This document shows positions 25,109-33,821 of a stretch of DNA of 64,000 bases, piece after piece. Numbering within the stretch: the stretch's first letter is position 1; each line of letters starts with the position of its first letter. The notes under the pieces are model-generated. The model was given only the letters and a program-made list of their open reading frames with translations. It was not told the DNA's origin and did not search any database. The stretch comes from Chloroflexota bacterium (lineage in GTDB: Bacteria; Chloroflexota; Limnocylindria; P2-11E): the NCBI GenBank assembly GCA_005889405.1, contig VBFY01000063.1:153889-217888 (forward strand), given 5' to 3'. A program made the translations under genes and the position numbers.

Positions 25109-25408
25109 ATGTGTGGATCGTGCCTTCTTCTCGTGTTCCTCGAAGCCTTCGTGAACGTCCTCGCGCAGGCGCTGGTGCTCGCGATCTTCGTGCGCGTGAT
25201 CATGTCGTGGGTCCCGATGCGACTCCCATTCGGCCTGAACGAGCTCCTGTGGAACGTCACCGAGCCGGTGCTCGCGCCGATCCGCCGCTACATGCCCATC
25301 GCAGGTGGCATGGACTTCTCACCACTGATCGCGCTGCTGCTGATCCAGATCCTCGCGAGCATCATCCTGCGATTCCTACCGCCGGCGATCCCGAACCCGC
25401 CGTTCTGA
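25109..25408 (+). CDS. YggT/YlmG family membrane protein
   Basis: A 99-residue protein with two membrane helices separated by the family signature SWVPMRLPFGLNELLWNVTEPVLAPIRRYMP, and a final GGMDFSPLIALLLIQILASIIL helix. YggT/YlmG proteins are small membrane proteins of unclear function. In Gram-positive bacteria ylmG lies downstream of ftsZ with ylmD (pgeF) and sepF, and this cluster keeps part of that set. ATG 25109 is four bases after the dcd stop. Its stop shares one base with the next start (TGATG). Confidence 0.87.
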   Translation: MCGSCLLLVFLEAFVNVLAQALVLAIFVRVIMSWVPMRLPFGLNELLWNVTEPVLAPIRRYMPIAGGMDFSPLIALLLIQILASIILRFLPPAIPNPPF

Positions 25409-25692
25409 TGCTCGCGCTCCGCCGCGACGGCGAGCGCGTCACCTTCACCATCCGCGTGACGTCGCGCGCTGCCGCGAATTCGGTCGGGGGCGAGCGCGAC
25501 GGCGCGCTCCTCGTCCGCGTGAGCGCCCCGCCAGTGGAGGGAAAGGCCAACCGCGCGGTCATTGTGCTGCTGGCCGAGGCGCTCGGCCTGCCGAAGAGCG
25601 CGGTCCGCGTCGAGCGCGGGACCACGGCCCGCACCAAGCGCGTCAGCGTGCCACGGGACGCCGAGGCCGCCCTGCAGCGGTTGACGAAATGA
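25408..25692 (+). CDS. DUF167 (YggU) family protein
   Basis: A 94-residue protein with the DUF167 pattern: a central TSRAAANSVGGERDGALLVRVSAPPVEGKANRAVIVLLAEALGLPKSAVRVERGTTARTKRV-like fold seen in pieces, with the hallmark PPVEGKANRAVI. Function is unknown; it is often next to yggT, as here. ATG 25408 overlaps the yggT stop by one base, and the stop overlaps the sigma-factor ATG (ATGA). Confidence 0.87.
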   Translation: MLALRRDGERVTFTIRVTSRAAANSVGGERDGALLVRVSAPPVEGKANRAVIVLLAEALGLPKSAVRVERGTTARTKRVSVPRDAEAALQRLTK

Positions 25693-26279
25693 GGGCTTCG
25701 TCCCGTGCGTATGGACGGAGAATGACCACCCATGCAAGCCTGGCTGCGCTCTTTCCCGCCGCCTTCGTCAGCGCCGGCCGGGTGACCTTCGCCGAGGCCG
25801 TCCGTGCGCACCAGGACGAGGTCTACGGGGTGGCGCTCCGCATCCTCGGTGACCGTGACGCCGCGCGCGAGGCCGCGAGCGCTGCGTTCCTGAAGGCCTA
25901 TCGCAGCTGGGAGCGGTACGACCAAACGCGGCCAGTCAGGCACTGGCTCCTTCGCATCGCCGCCAACGAGGCCATCACCATCGGCCGCTCGCGCACGCGC
26001 GAGCGCGCGCGCACCACGAACGTGGACGAGGCGGGCGGCGTGCCCGACCCGGCGCAGACGCCCGATCAGGCGCTCGTGGCGCGCGAGGAGCGCGACCGTG
26101 TGCGGTCCGCGGTGGCCGGCCTTCCCGAGCTCTATCGCGTGCCGGTCGTGCTTCGCTATTTCAGCGAGCTGTCGATCGACGAGATCGCGGCAGTGACCGG
26201 TCGACCCTCCGCGACGGTCGGCGTTCAGCTCCTCCGCGCTCGAGCGCTGCTCCGTGCCTCGCTTGAGGTGCGCTCATGA
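25689..26279 (+). CDS. ECF RNA polymerase sigma factor
   Basis: A 196-residue sigma70-family factor with only regions 2 and 4. Region 2 shows DEVYGVALRILGDRDAAREAASAAFLKAYRSWERYD and the HWLLRIAANEAI core. Region 4 shows LPELYRVPVVLRYFSELSIDEIAAVTGRPSATVGVQLLRAR. ATG 25689 overlaps DUF167; ATG 25722 is an alternative that drops 11 residues. The next gene, coupled by ATGA, encodes a small membrane protein in the position where an anti-sigma factor is usual. The PspC and LiaF-like genes beyond it suggest an envelope-stress regulon, which is inference from neighbours. Confidence 0.9.
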   Translation: MRASSRAYGRRMTTHASLAALFPAAFVSAGRVTFAEAVRAHQDEVYGVALRILGDRDAAREAASAAFLKAYRSWERYDQTRPVRHWLLRIAANEAITIGRSRTRERARTTNVDEAGGVPDPAQTPDQALVAREERDRVRSAVAGLPELYRVPVVLRYFSELSIDEIAAVTGRPSATVGVQLLRARALLRASLEVRS

Positions 26280-26671
26280 CCGATCGGATCGGCGAGCCTC
26301 TCGACGAGACGATGCTGCGACGCGCGCTCCGCCTCGAGGCGGACGAGCGTCCGCCGCTCTTCGATCCCGCGGCTATCGCGGCGGCGGCTCGGGTGCGACC
26401 GCGCATCGCGATCGTGAGCGCGGCCGTCGCCGTTGGCCTTGGAGCGCTCGGAGCGGTCGCGGTCTGGTCGGCGTTCGCGATCCTTCTGCCCACGGTCGCT
26501 GTCGACGCGTTCGACATCGGCCTGGGTCTGCTCGCGATGCTCGCGGTGGCCGTGAGCGGAGTCGCCGATCTGGTGCAACAGCCCGTCGTTCCTTTGAGCC
26601 TCGTCGCGGCGCTCGCGATCGCCACGGCGCATGAGCTGCGTGAAAGGGTGAGTCATGTCAACGCGTCTTGA
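26276..26671 (+). CDS. Small membrane protein, possible anti-sigma factor
   Basis: A 131-residue protein with a charged N-terminal half of about 40 residues (EPLDETMLRRALRLEADERPPLFDP) and three predicted membrane helices between about residues 43 and 120. I recognise no family. No zinc-finger HxxxCxxC anti-sigma motif is present, so a ZAS-type anti-sigma is excluded. A soluble N-terminal arm followed by helices, together with ATGA coupling to the ECF sigma gene, makes an anti-sigma role possible but unproven. It overlaps the next gene by 17 bases. Confidence 0.6.
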   Translation: MTDRIGEPLDETMLRRALRLEADERPPLFDPAAIAAAARVRPRIAIVSAAVAVGLGALGAVAVWSAFAILLPTVAVDAFDIGLGLLAMLAVAVSGVADLVQQPVVPLSLVAALAIATAHELRERVSHVNAS

Positions 26672-27122
26672 ACGGAGCACCACGAACAGGGTGGTCGCCG
26701 GTGTGTGCGGCGGCATCGCGGAATATTTACAGGTCGATGCCACGCTCGTTCGCGTGTTCTTCGTCATCGGCACGATCATCACCGGCGGCCTCGGTCTGCT
26801 CGGCTACATCATCCTCATCGTCCTGATGCCGCAGCCAGGTAAGCCCCCGCCGTTCGTGAAGACCTCCGGCGTCACGACCTCCACACTCGAGGACGCCGCG
26901 AACAGCGACCCGACGGCGGCCCCGCCGGTCGTCTCACCCCCCGCCGATCCAGAAGCCGCTGAGCGCAGGCGCGCCGCGGTCGGTCTCTTCCTCATCGCGC
27001 TGGGCGCCATCTTCCTGTTCGGCAACGCCGGCGTCTTTCGGATCGTTCGCTGGGATCTGATCTGGCCGCTCGTCATCATCGGCATCGGCGCGCTGCTGCT
27101 CGCGCAGCGCATACGGCGATGA
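26655..27122 (+). CDS. PspC-domain membrane protein
   Basis: A 155-residue protein beginning with a PspC domain (RLERSTTNRVVAGVCGGIAEYLQVDATLVRVFFVIGTIITGGLGLLGYIILIVLMP in outline), then a 50-residue low-complexity linker with TSTLEDAANSDPTAAPP, and two C-terminal helices like the LiaI-LiaF transmembrane region (LFLIALGAIFLFGNAGVFRI and LIWPLVIIGIGALLL). PspC proteins respond to membrane stress. It lies between the small membrane protein and the LiaF-like gene, with ATGA coupling to the latter. Confidence 0.85.
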   Translation: MSTRLERSTTNRVVAGVCGGIAEYLQVDATLVRVFFVIGTIITGGLGLLGYIILIVLMPQPGKPPPFVKTSGVTTSTLEDAANSDPTAAPPVVSPPADPEAAERRRAAVGLFLIALGAIFLFGNAGVFRIVRWDLIWPLVIIGIGALLLAQRIRR

Positions 27123-28021
27123 ACGTGCGCCGTGGCCTTTTCTGGCCACTCGTGCTGATCACGATCGGTCTCGTCTTCCTGCTCGTGAACTACGGACTCA
27201 TCCCGGGCGTGACTGCGGTCTCGCTCCTCAGCCTGTGGCCGCTCCTTCTGATCCTCGCGGGCGTCGATATCGCGATCGGTCGGCGCTGGCCGCTGGCCGC
27301 ACTCGGCATCGACGTCGCTGTCATCGCGCTCGGCCTGGTGTTGCTCTCGACCCAGCCGGCGATCCTCGGCGGCCCGTTCTTCACCTTCGGCGGTACCACC
27401 GGCGGCGAGAGCGACGTGTCCGTCGAACGTCAGAGCGCGACAGCGCTCTCGCTCGAGATCAACGGCGGCGCCGGGCGGTATCGGATCAGCGGCGGAAGCG
27501 CATCGCTGGTCGAGGCGCATAGCACGAGCGAGGACCTGCGCCTCCGCCGCTCGGACCTCGTCGCGAAGCCGACGAGCACCCATGCCGACGTCCGCATCGA
27601 TCAGATAAGCAATCGGCGCGTCGGTGGCACGCCCATCGATGTCGAGACGCGCGTTGCGAGTGACATCGCGACCGACCTGACGGTCAACGGCGGAGCGGGC
27701 GAATTCGTCATCGACCTGAGCGATGTGAAGATCACCAGAGCCGAGCTCAACATGGGTGCCGCGTCGCTCACGCTCACGCTTCCGAAGCCGACGGGCACGG
27801 TGAACATCGACGTGAACGCCGGCGCGTCCAGCATCGTGATCGAGGTGCCCGACGGCGTCGAGGCGCAGGTCACGTCGAAGGGTGCGCTGTTGACGCTTCG
27901 AAGCTCCAACCCGCGGGTGAGCGCGAGCGGCAGCACGGCCGAGACGTCCGCGTACGCATCGGCGACCGCGCGCGTCACCGTGCACATCACGGCGGGGGTC
28001 AGCTCGATAACGGTCCGCTAA
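27119..28021 (+). CDS. LiaF/LiaI-like membrane protein with beta 'toastrack' domain
   Basis: A 300-residue protein with an N-terminal membrane region of the LiaI-LiaF type (GLFWPLVLITIGLVFLLVNYGL, WPLLLILAGVDIAIGRRWPLAALG). The C-terminal domain of about 190 residues is rich in regular beta strands with repeated GGAGRYRI / GGAGEFVIDLS / MGAASLTLTLP / AGASSIVIEVP units, as in DUF4097/toastrack adhesin-like domains. LiaF in Bacillus restrains a cell-envelope stress kinase. Here the neighbour is an ECF sigma factor instead, so its partner is unknown. It is coupled to the pspC-like gene by ATGA. Confidence 0.75.
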   Translation: MNVRRGLFWPLVLITIGLVFLLVNYGLIPGVTAVSLLSLWPLLLILAGVDIAIGRRWPLAALGIDVAVIALGLVLLSTQPAILGGPFFTFGGTTGGESDVSVERQSATALSLEINGGAGRYRISGGSASLVEAHSTSEDLRLRRSDLVAKPTSTHADVRIDQISNRRVGGTPIDVETRVASDIATDLTVNGGAGEFVIDLSDVKITRAELNMGAASLTLTLPKPTGTVNIDVNAGASSIVIEVPDGVEAQVTSKGALLTLRSSNPRVSASGSTAETSAYASATARVTVHITAGVSSITVR

Positions 28022-28087
28022 CGATCGGCCGCGGACGGGAGGCGCATCCGCGCCGCGCTGGTTCGCATCCTGCAGAATCGTCCGCGC

Positions 28088-28945
28088 ATGTTCCGTCGCT
28101 GGCTCCAGCCGCTGTTGAATGCGCAGGCCGTCTGGGCCGACCCGCTCGGCGACGTCTTCCAGCGCATCTTCCGCACGGTGTACAGTCCGTTCCCCGGCCT
28201 GCGCGACCTGCTGCACGGGACGTGGCTCGGCCATCCCGTGCATCCGATGATCACCGACGTCCCGATCGGCGCACTGATCATCGCCACCGTTCTCGACCTG
28301 GCGGGCCAACCCATCGCGGCGACGTGGGCGATCGGCGTGGGACTCCTGGGTATGCTGGCGGCCGCGCTCGCGGGGTACGCCGATTACATCGACCTCGAGG
28401 GCGCGGGCAAACGGGTCGGCAGCCTGCACTCGACCTCGATGCTCGTCGCGCTCGTCCTTTATGTGGTCTCGATCGGTGCGCGACTGGGCTGGTGGCCACT
28501 CTTCGCGGGCGGCGCGGAGTGGACGGCCGGTCTGGGCCTTCTGTTCGTGGTGGTGGGTGGTTATCTCGGCGGCGAGCTCGTCTTCGATCTGGGCAGCCAG
28601 GTCGATCGCCATGCGTGGCGCGGTGGCGGCACGAAATGGCAGGCGCTCGACATCGACAGCGTTCCTGAGGCCAAGCCCACGAAGGCGAAGGCAGGCGCAC
28701 AGACGCTCGTCGTGGTGCGGCGAGGCGAGCAGATCTTCGCGCTCCACGACACCTGCGCGCATCAGGGATGCTCGCTCTCAGACGGGAAGCTCGTCGATGA
28801 CGGAAAGCGGATCGAGTGCAGCTGCCACGGATCGCGCTTCGAGCTCGCGGACGGAAGCGTGAACCGCGGGCCCGCGGTGTACCCACAACCGCATTACGCA
28901 GTCCGCCGCGCCGAAGGGAAGATCGAGGTCAAACGGACGAGCTGA
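28088..28945 (+). CDS. DUF2231 membrane domain fused to a Rieske [2Fe-2S] domain
   Basis: The first 185 residues form a DUF2231 membrane domain with LLHGTWLGHPVHPMITDVPIGALIIATVLD and further helices carrying a conserved histidine (GSLHSTSM). The last 100 form a Rieske domain: Cys223-x-His225 in CAHQGC and Cys244-x2-His247 in CSCHG are the cluster ligands. Fusing the two suggests the Rieske head moves electrons to or from the membrane part, whose LGHPxHP histidines could bind metal or haem. The partner and substrate are unknown. ATG 28088 has no strong ribosome-binding site. Confidence 0.85.
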   Translation: MFRRWLQPLLNAQAVWADPLGDVFQRIFRTVYSPFPGLRDLLHGTWLGHPVHPMITDVPIGALIIATVLDLAGQPIAATWAIGVGLLGMLAAALAGYADYIDLEGAGKRVGSLHSTSMLVALVLYVVSIGARLGWWPLFAGGAEWTAGLGLLFVVVGGYLGGELVFDLGSQVDRHAWRGGGTKWQALDIDSVPEAKPTKAKAGAQTLVVVRRGEQIFALHDTCAHQGCSLSDGKLVDDGKRIECSCHGSRFELADGSVNRGPAVYPQPHYAVRRAEGKIEVKRTS

Positions 28946-28985
28946 AGTAGGGTCGAGCGCTCGGTCGTTCGGCGATACTGTCCGC

Positions 28986-30350
28986 GTGGCCGAAGCGACC
29001 GATACGATCCACCGCGTCGCCTCGAAGGTCCTCACGCTCGAGGACCTCGAGCTCGAGACGCTGCGTGCGCTGAATAGCGAGTACCTCCGCCATCATCCCG
29101 AAGAGGTCGCCGCTTTCCTCAACGAGCGCTCGCCCGAGGACACCGCGCTCCTACTCGCGCGCGCGCCGACTCCGACGGCCGCGGCACAGATCCTGGAGCG
29201 CCTGAATCCACGGGTCGCGGCGGAAGTGCTCGCCCTGCTCGACGACGTCCTCGTGCGCGCGATGCTCGCCGTCACGAACCCGGTGCGCGCCGCGCAGATC
29301 ATCGGCGGGCTCGACCCCGTTGCGCGCGACGCGCAGCTCACCCGACTCGACGAGCGCGCCGCGGAGCAGATCCGCGAGCTCCTCGCGTATCCCGCCGACT
29401 CGGCCGGTGCCCTCATGGATCCGCGCATCAGCGCCTTCGGCCCCGACACGACGGTCGAAGAGGCGCTGCGCAAGATGCGCACCTTCAAAGAGAAAGAGCT
29501 CGGCTCGATCTACCTCATGGACCGCGAGGGCCGACTCGCCGGCGCCGTTCCGCTCGGTGAGATCGCGACGGCCGAACCCGACACACCGCTGCGCGACCTG
29601 ATCCGCGGCGAGCCCGTCTCCGTGTTCGTCAACGCCTCTCGCGAGGAGGTCGTGAAGGCGCTGGACGAGCGACGCGTGGCGACCCTGCCGGTCGTCGACG
29701 CGGAGTCCAAGCTCGTTGGCGTGATCCGCTACCGGACGCTCGTCGCCGCCGCCGAGGCTGAAGCGACCATGGGGATCCAGACGATGGTCGGCGTCGGTAA
29801 GGAGGAGCACGCGCTGTCGCGCGTCCGCTTTGCGGTCCGCCAGCGCCTGCCGTGGCTCGAGATCAACCTGGCGACCGCATTCGCCGCGGCGTTCGTCGTC
29901 GGTCTGTTCGAGGGGACGATCGCGCAGTTCACCGCGCTCGCGGTGCTCATGCCGGTCGTCGCCGGCCAGTCCGGCAACAGCGGAATGCAGGCGCTGGCCG
30001 TGACGATGCGCGGCCTCGCGCTGCGTGAGGTCCGCCCGACGCACTGGCCGCGCCTCATCTGGAAGGAAGCGGGCACGGGGATCATCAACGGCTTCGCCTG
30101 CGCGGTGGTCACCGCCCTCGCCGTGTATCTCTGGAGCCACAGCGCGGGGCTCGCGTTCGTCATCGGCCTGGCGATGGTGATCTCGATGAGCCTCGCCGGG
30201 ATGGCCGGCGCGGCCGTGCCGCTCATCCTGAAAGCGCTCGGCCAGGATCCGGCGCAGTCGTCGTCGATCGTTCTCACGACGATCACCGACATCTCGGGGT
30301 TCATGGCGTTCCTCGGTCTCGCGACCATCTTTTCCAGTCTTCTCACGTGA
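28986..30350 (+). CDS. mgtE: Magnesium transporter MgtE
   Basis: MgtE is a magnesium channel gated by cytoplasmic magnesium. The 454-residue protein has the N domain of helical repeats (HHPEEVAAFLNERSPED..., LLARAPTPTAAAQILERL), two CBS domains (about residues 140-260, starting YPADSAGALMDPRI), the plug helix, and five membrane helices with the pore signature PVVAGQSGNSGMQALA. The motif MAGAAVPLILKALGQDPAQSSSIVLTTITD completes the channel. No magnesium riboswitch can fit in the 40-base gap upstream. GTG 28986; the stop overlaps the next gene as GTGA. Confidence 0.95.
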   Translation: MAEATDTIHRVASKVLTLEDLELETLRALNSEYLRHHPEEVAAFLNERSPEDTALLLARAPTPTAAAQILERLNPRVAAEVLALLDDVLVRAMLAVTNPVRAAQIIGGLDPVARDAQLTRLDERAAEQIRELLAYPADSAGALMDPRISAFGPDTTVEEALRKMRTFKEKELGSIYLMDREGRLAGAVPLGEIATAEPDTPLRDLIRGEPVSVFVNASREEVVKALDERRVATLPVVDAESKLVGVIRYRTLVAAAEAEATMGIQTMVGVGKEEHALSRVRFAVRQRLPWLEINLATAFAAAFVVGLFEGTIAQFTALAVLMPVVAGQSGNSGMQALAVTMRGLALREVRPTHWPRLIWKEAGTGIINGFACAVVTALAVYLWSHSAGLAFVIGLAMVISMSLAGMAGAAVPLILKALGQDPAQSSSIVLTTITDISGFMAFLGLATIFSSLLT

Positions 30351-32218
30351 GCACTGGCGCGCGCCGGCTCGTCGCCTCTGCGCTGCTGGTCGTCGCTGCC
30401 GCGCTGCTCGTGTCCGCCACTCGCGCCGCCGACGAAGGCTGGGTCGTGGAGCGGTTCGCTTCGGACGTGAACATCCAGAGCGACGGTCGGCTTCTCGTCA
30501 CCGAGAACATCGACGTCAATTTCCAGGCCCTCAGCGATCGGCACGGCATCTTCCGCGACATACCGGTGCGCTACCGGTGGGATGCCGACCCGACGTACGA
30601 GCGCGTGTACCAGCTCAGCGTGCAGTCGGTCCGCGACCTGAATGGGCGCGCGGTGAATTACGAGACGAGCCAGAACGGGGCGAACTTCCGGATCAAGATC
30701 GGCGACGCAAATCGCACCGTCACTGGGAAGCAGACCTATCGCATCGCGTACACGGTGCGCGGCGCGCTGAATTCCTTCGCGGACCACGATGAGCTGTTCT
30801 GGAACGTGAACGGCGGCGGGTGGCCCGTGCCGATGCTCGCCGTGAGCGCGACCGTCTTCGCCCCGTCCAACGCCTTCACGTCGATCGCGTGCTACGAAGG
30901 TGCGACTGGCTCGAGCAAGCCGTGCCGCAGCTCCTTCGCGGCCGACCGCGTCACGTTCAGCGCGACGGGCGCGCTCGCCACCGGCGATCAGCTCACGTTC
31001 GTCACATCGCTCCGAAAGGGGATCGTCTCAGGGACGCTGCCGATCCTGGAGCAGCGTCAGCGCGGTGTGGAGAGCTACTTCGACCTGACGCCGTCGACGG
31101 AGGGCGCCGCGCTACTCGTGATGCTCGGCGGTCTCGGTCTCGTGATCTGGCGCTGGTGGTCGGCCGGTCGTGACGAGCAGGGCCGCCAGACGATCGTGGC
31201 GGAGTACGAGCCGCCCGAGAAGCTGCGGCCGGCGCAGGTCGGACTTCTCGTCGACGAGCATGCCGACACGAAGGACGTCACCGCGACGATCGTCGATCTC
31301 GCGGTCCGCGGTTTCTTGACGATCACCGAGCTGCCGATGATCGGGATCGTCAAGTTCTTGGGGGGGAAGGACTGGTCGCTGACGCGCACGGCGGACAAAG
31401 CCGATCCCGCGGCACTGCAGCCGTACGAGCGCACCATTTACGACGGGCTCTTCGGCCGCGCCGTGCCCGATGACCGCGCGACGAAGCTCGTCGCCTTGAT
31501 CCAGCAGTTCAACGCGCGGGTCGGTGCCGCGCCCGCCGCCCTCGCCGCGCTCCAACCCGAACCCACCGACGTGGTGAAGCTGTCCGCGCTGAAGGAGCAC
31601 TTCTACACGACGCTCAGCAAAGCGCAGCGCGAGCTTTACGCCGACTCCGTGGCTCGCAAGTGGTTCCCCGCGGATCCGCAGCGCGTCCGGCAGATCTACG
31701 CGGGGCTCGGGTGTCTCGCGATCGCGGTCGCTGCTGTCAGCGTCTTCGCGCTCGGCTCCATGCTCGGCGCGGGTCTGGTCGGACTTGCCGCGATCGTGCC
31801 CGCGGTCGCGCTGCTTGGCGTCGCGTCGCGCATGCCGCGCAAGACGAGCACCGGTGCCGAGCTCTTGCGCCGCACGCTTGGCTTCCGCCACTACATGGAG
31901 ATCGCCGAGACCGAGCGACAACGTTTTGCCGAGCGCGAGAACATCTTCTCCGAGTACCTGCCCTACGCGATCGTGTTCGGCTCTGTCGAGAAATGGGCGC
32001 GCGCCTTTAAGGACATCGACGTGACGAAGCAGACCGCGAGCTGGTACACGGGCAGCACGCTCGGCGCGTTCTCCGCGAACGATCTGTCGAACAACTTGAG
32101 CTCCTTCTCGAACCAGGTCTCCTCGGCGATCGCCTCGACGCCTGGCGGGAGCGGTGGCAGCGGCTTCGGCGGCGGATCGGGTGGTGGCGGCGGCGGCGGT
32201 GGTGGCGGCAGCTGGTGA
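30347..32218 (+). CDS. DUF2207 membrane protein
   Basis: A 623-residue exported membrane protein with a signal peptide (about 1-27), an extracellular DUF2207 domain (VERFASDVNIQSDGRLLVTENIDV, then FQALSDRHGIFRDIPVRY), a membrane helix near 245-265, and a cytoplasmic part with a winged-helix-like segment (AHTKDVTATIVDLAVRGFLTI-like, read as DEHADTKDVTATIVDLAVRGFL). Two further helices lie near 455-495. The C-terminus ends in a run of glycine and serine (GGGSGGGGGGGGGGSW), a usual ending of this family. Function is unknown. It is coupled to mgtE by GTGA. Confidence 0.82.
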   Translation: MSTGARRLVASALLVVAAALLVSATRAADEGWVVERFASDVNIQSDGRLLVTENIDVNFQALSDRHGIFRDIPVRYRWDADPTYERVYQLSVQSVRDLNGRAVNYETSQNGANFRIKIGDANRTVTGKQTYRIAYTVRGALNSFADHDELFWNVNGGGWPVPMLAVSATVFAPSNAFTSIACYEGATGSSKPCRSSFAADRVTFSATGALATGDQLTFVTSLRKGIVSGTLPILEQRQRGVESYFDLTPSTEGAALLVMLGGLGLVIWRWWSAGRDEQGRQTIVAEYEPPEKLRPAQVGLLVDEHADTKDVTATIVDLAVRGFLTITELPMIGIVKFLGGKDWSLTRTADKADPAALQPYERTIYDGLFGRAVPDDRATKLVALIQQFNARVGAAPAALAALQPEPTDVVKLSALKEHFYTTLSKAQRELYADSVARKWFPADPQRVRQIYAGLGCLAIAVAAVSVFALGSMLGAGLVGLAAIVPAVALLGVASRMPRKTSTGAELLRRTLGFRHYMEIAETERQRFAERENIFSEYLPYAIVFGSVEKWARAFKDIDVTKQTASWYTGSTLGAFSANDLSNNLSSFSNQVSSAIASTPGGSGGSGFGGGSGGGGGGGGGGSW

Positions 32219-32231
32219 CCGGCCCGCGCGG

Positions 32232-33113
32232 CTAGCGACTCTCCGCGAGATCCGACGCAACGATGTAACGGCCGCCACCCATGACCTGGGCGCGGTCTGC
32301 GGCGGCGAGTGCCGCGCCGAGGAGCGCGACCGACTCGTTCGCATCGCGTGGGAACTCCGCGACGCCGATGCTGCAGTGGACCGTGCGCGCGCGACCGACG
32401 ACGTCGAACGGCTCGGCCAGCACGAGCAGCAACCGTACCGCGACCACCGCCGCATCGTTGCTCGTGGTGAGCGCGGTCAGAACGACGAGGAACGAGTCGT
32501 CGGACAGCCGCGCCGGCACATCGCTCGTCCGGACGAACGCGGTGAGTCGCTTCGCGAATTGGCGAACGACCTCATCAGCGGTGGCGCGACCATCCGGCGC
32601 CTCACGCAGCTGTCGGAACCGATCGAGCTTGAGGCTCAGGATGCCGACGGAACGCTTGTCGCGCTGCGCGAGGGCGATCGCCTGCTCGACGTGGAGCATC
32701 GCGATCTCGCGCCCGGCGAGATTCGTCGTCATGTCGACCAGACCGAGTGACCGCAGCTGCACGCGCGTGTCGCGGAGGCGGACCTGCGACGTCGCGTCGG
32801 TGAACAGCACGACGGTGTACGTCTTACCGTCCGCGCGCAGTGGCGACTGCCGGACCTCGACCCATTTGCCTTCGCGTATCTCGATGAGCGCCTGGGGCGT
32901 CGTCGTGAACTTGCCGACGTTCTGTTCGGCGATGGTCATCGAGGACCATCCGGTGATCGCGCCCGCGGCAGCGTTCCAGAAGATCAGCTCGCCATCGGCC
33001 CCGACGATCGCCACCCCGTCGCGCGTCTCCCTCGCGAGCAGCCCCGCCAGACCCAGCGACTCCGCGTGGAGCTGCGGCGGGAGCGTCCGCCGATCCGAAA
33101 GCCGTTCGCTCAT
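32232..33113 (-). CDS. PAS domain protein with degenerate GGDEF domain
   Basis: The 293-residue protein has an N-terminal PAS domain (RDGVAIVGADGELIFWNAAAGAITGWS, about residues 30-120) and a C-terminal GGDEF-type domain (about 130-290). Where an active diguanylate cyclase has GGDEF, this protein reads LSDDSF (about 205-210). The second part of the fold is kept (VHCSIGVAEFPRDANESVALLGAALAAADRAQ). It is therefore unlikely to make c-di-GMP and may act as a sensor or regulatory partner. No membrane segment is visible. It is divergent from the gene at 33182. Confidence 0.8.
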   Translation of the reverse strand: MSERLSDRRTLPPQLHAESLGLAGLLARETRDGVAIVGADGELIFWNAAAGAITGWSSMTIAEQNVGKFTTTPQALIEIREGKWVEVRQSPLRADGKTYTVVLFTDATSQVRLRDTRVQLRSLGLVDMTTNLAGREIAMLHVEQAIALAQRDKRSVGILSLKLDRFRQLREAPDGRATADEVVRQFAKRLTAFVRTSDVPARLSDDSFLVVLTALTTSNDAAVVAVRLLLVLAEPFDVVGRARTVHCSIGVAEFPRDANESVALLGAALAAADRAQVMGGGRYIVASDLAESR

Positions 33114-33181
33114 GACGACCAGTCTGCCATCAGGGCAAGCGTTTCGAGCGCATTCGGCCTCAGGGGATTAGCGTTTCGCTG

Positions 33182-33610
33182 ATGGCGCGCCAGGTGCCCA
33201 TGCAGAGCGAGCTCGATCGCCTCACCGCCGATCTTCGCGTCTTCGACGCCAATGGGATCGAGCGGGCGGCCTGGGGCTGGGACCGACACGAGCGTCGGGG
33301 CCTCGACGCGTACCACGCCGCTGAGCGCGCCGCGCTCGCACAGATCGAACAGCGCGATCTCGGTCCGCGCTGGGAGGAATTCCGTCGCACGCTGTTCGGG
33401 CTGACCGAGGGCGCCGGCGCGCTGGTCAGCTGGAAGGCAAAGCACGGTCAACAGGGACACAAGGCCGAGCGCGCGGCGTTCGGTGCGGCGCTCGGGCTGT
33501 TCGCCAGAGGGCACCTCACGCGTGAGCAGTACGCCGGCCTGGTCGAGCCGATGGCCGAGGCTCTTCCGTGGCTCCTACCAGACCGCGCGCCAGCTCCACG
33601 AACGCCGTGA
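33182..33610 (+). CDS. Hypothetical protein
   Basis: A 142-residue soluble, mostly helical protein without signal peptide or membrane helix. It is rich in tryptophan and arginine (AAWGWDRHERRGLDAYHAAERAALAQ) and ends in proline-rich LLPDRAPAPRTP. I do not recognise a family. It is divergent from the PAS/GGDEF gene with 68 bases between starts. ATG 33182 is the only reasonable start. Codon use looks like the neighbours. Confidence 0.6.
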   Translation: MARQVPMQSELDRLTADLRVFDANGIERAAWGWDRHERRGLDAYHAAERAALAQIEQRDLGPRWEEFRRTLFGLTEGAGALVSWKAKHGQQGHKAERAAFGAALGLFARGHLTREQYAGLVEPMAEALPWLLPDRAPAPRTP

Positions 33611-33821
33611 GCGCAACCGTTCCGATCTACCGCCTCTGAAACGTCTGACGTGCTGCCGCTCGACAGCCGTCAGATGCGCGTCACTCGATTGCTCGTCGGA
33701 CTCTCGAGGTATTTCTATGCGTGTGCTGCAACACATTCCCGTCGTGGCCCGACTGATGGTTTCCTCGTGATGCTCGCGGCAATCCTTTCCGCGTCTCCAC
33801 AAAGGAGCGAGGAGGAACGAA

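Noticed and set aside
33611..33821. 211-base gap before the collagen-like gene, checked for a gene, riboswitch or RNA
   Set aside because: No supported frame, tRNA or stable conserved-looking fold was seen; only the two ribosome-binding sites near its end stand out.
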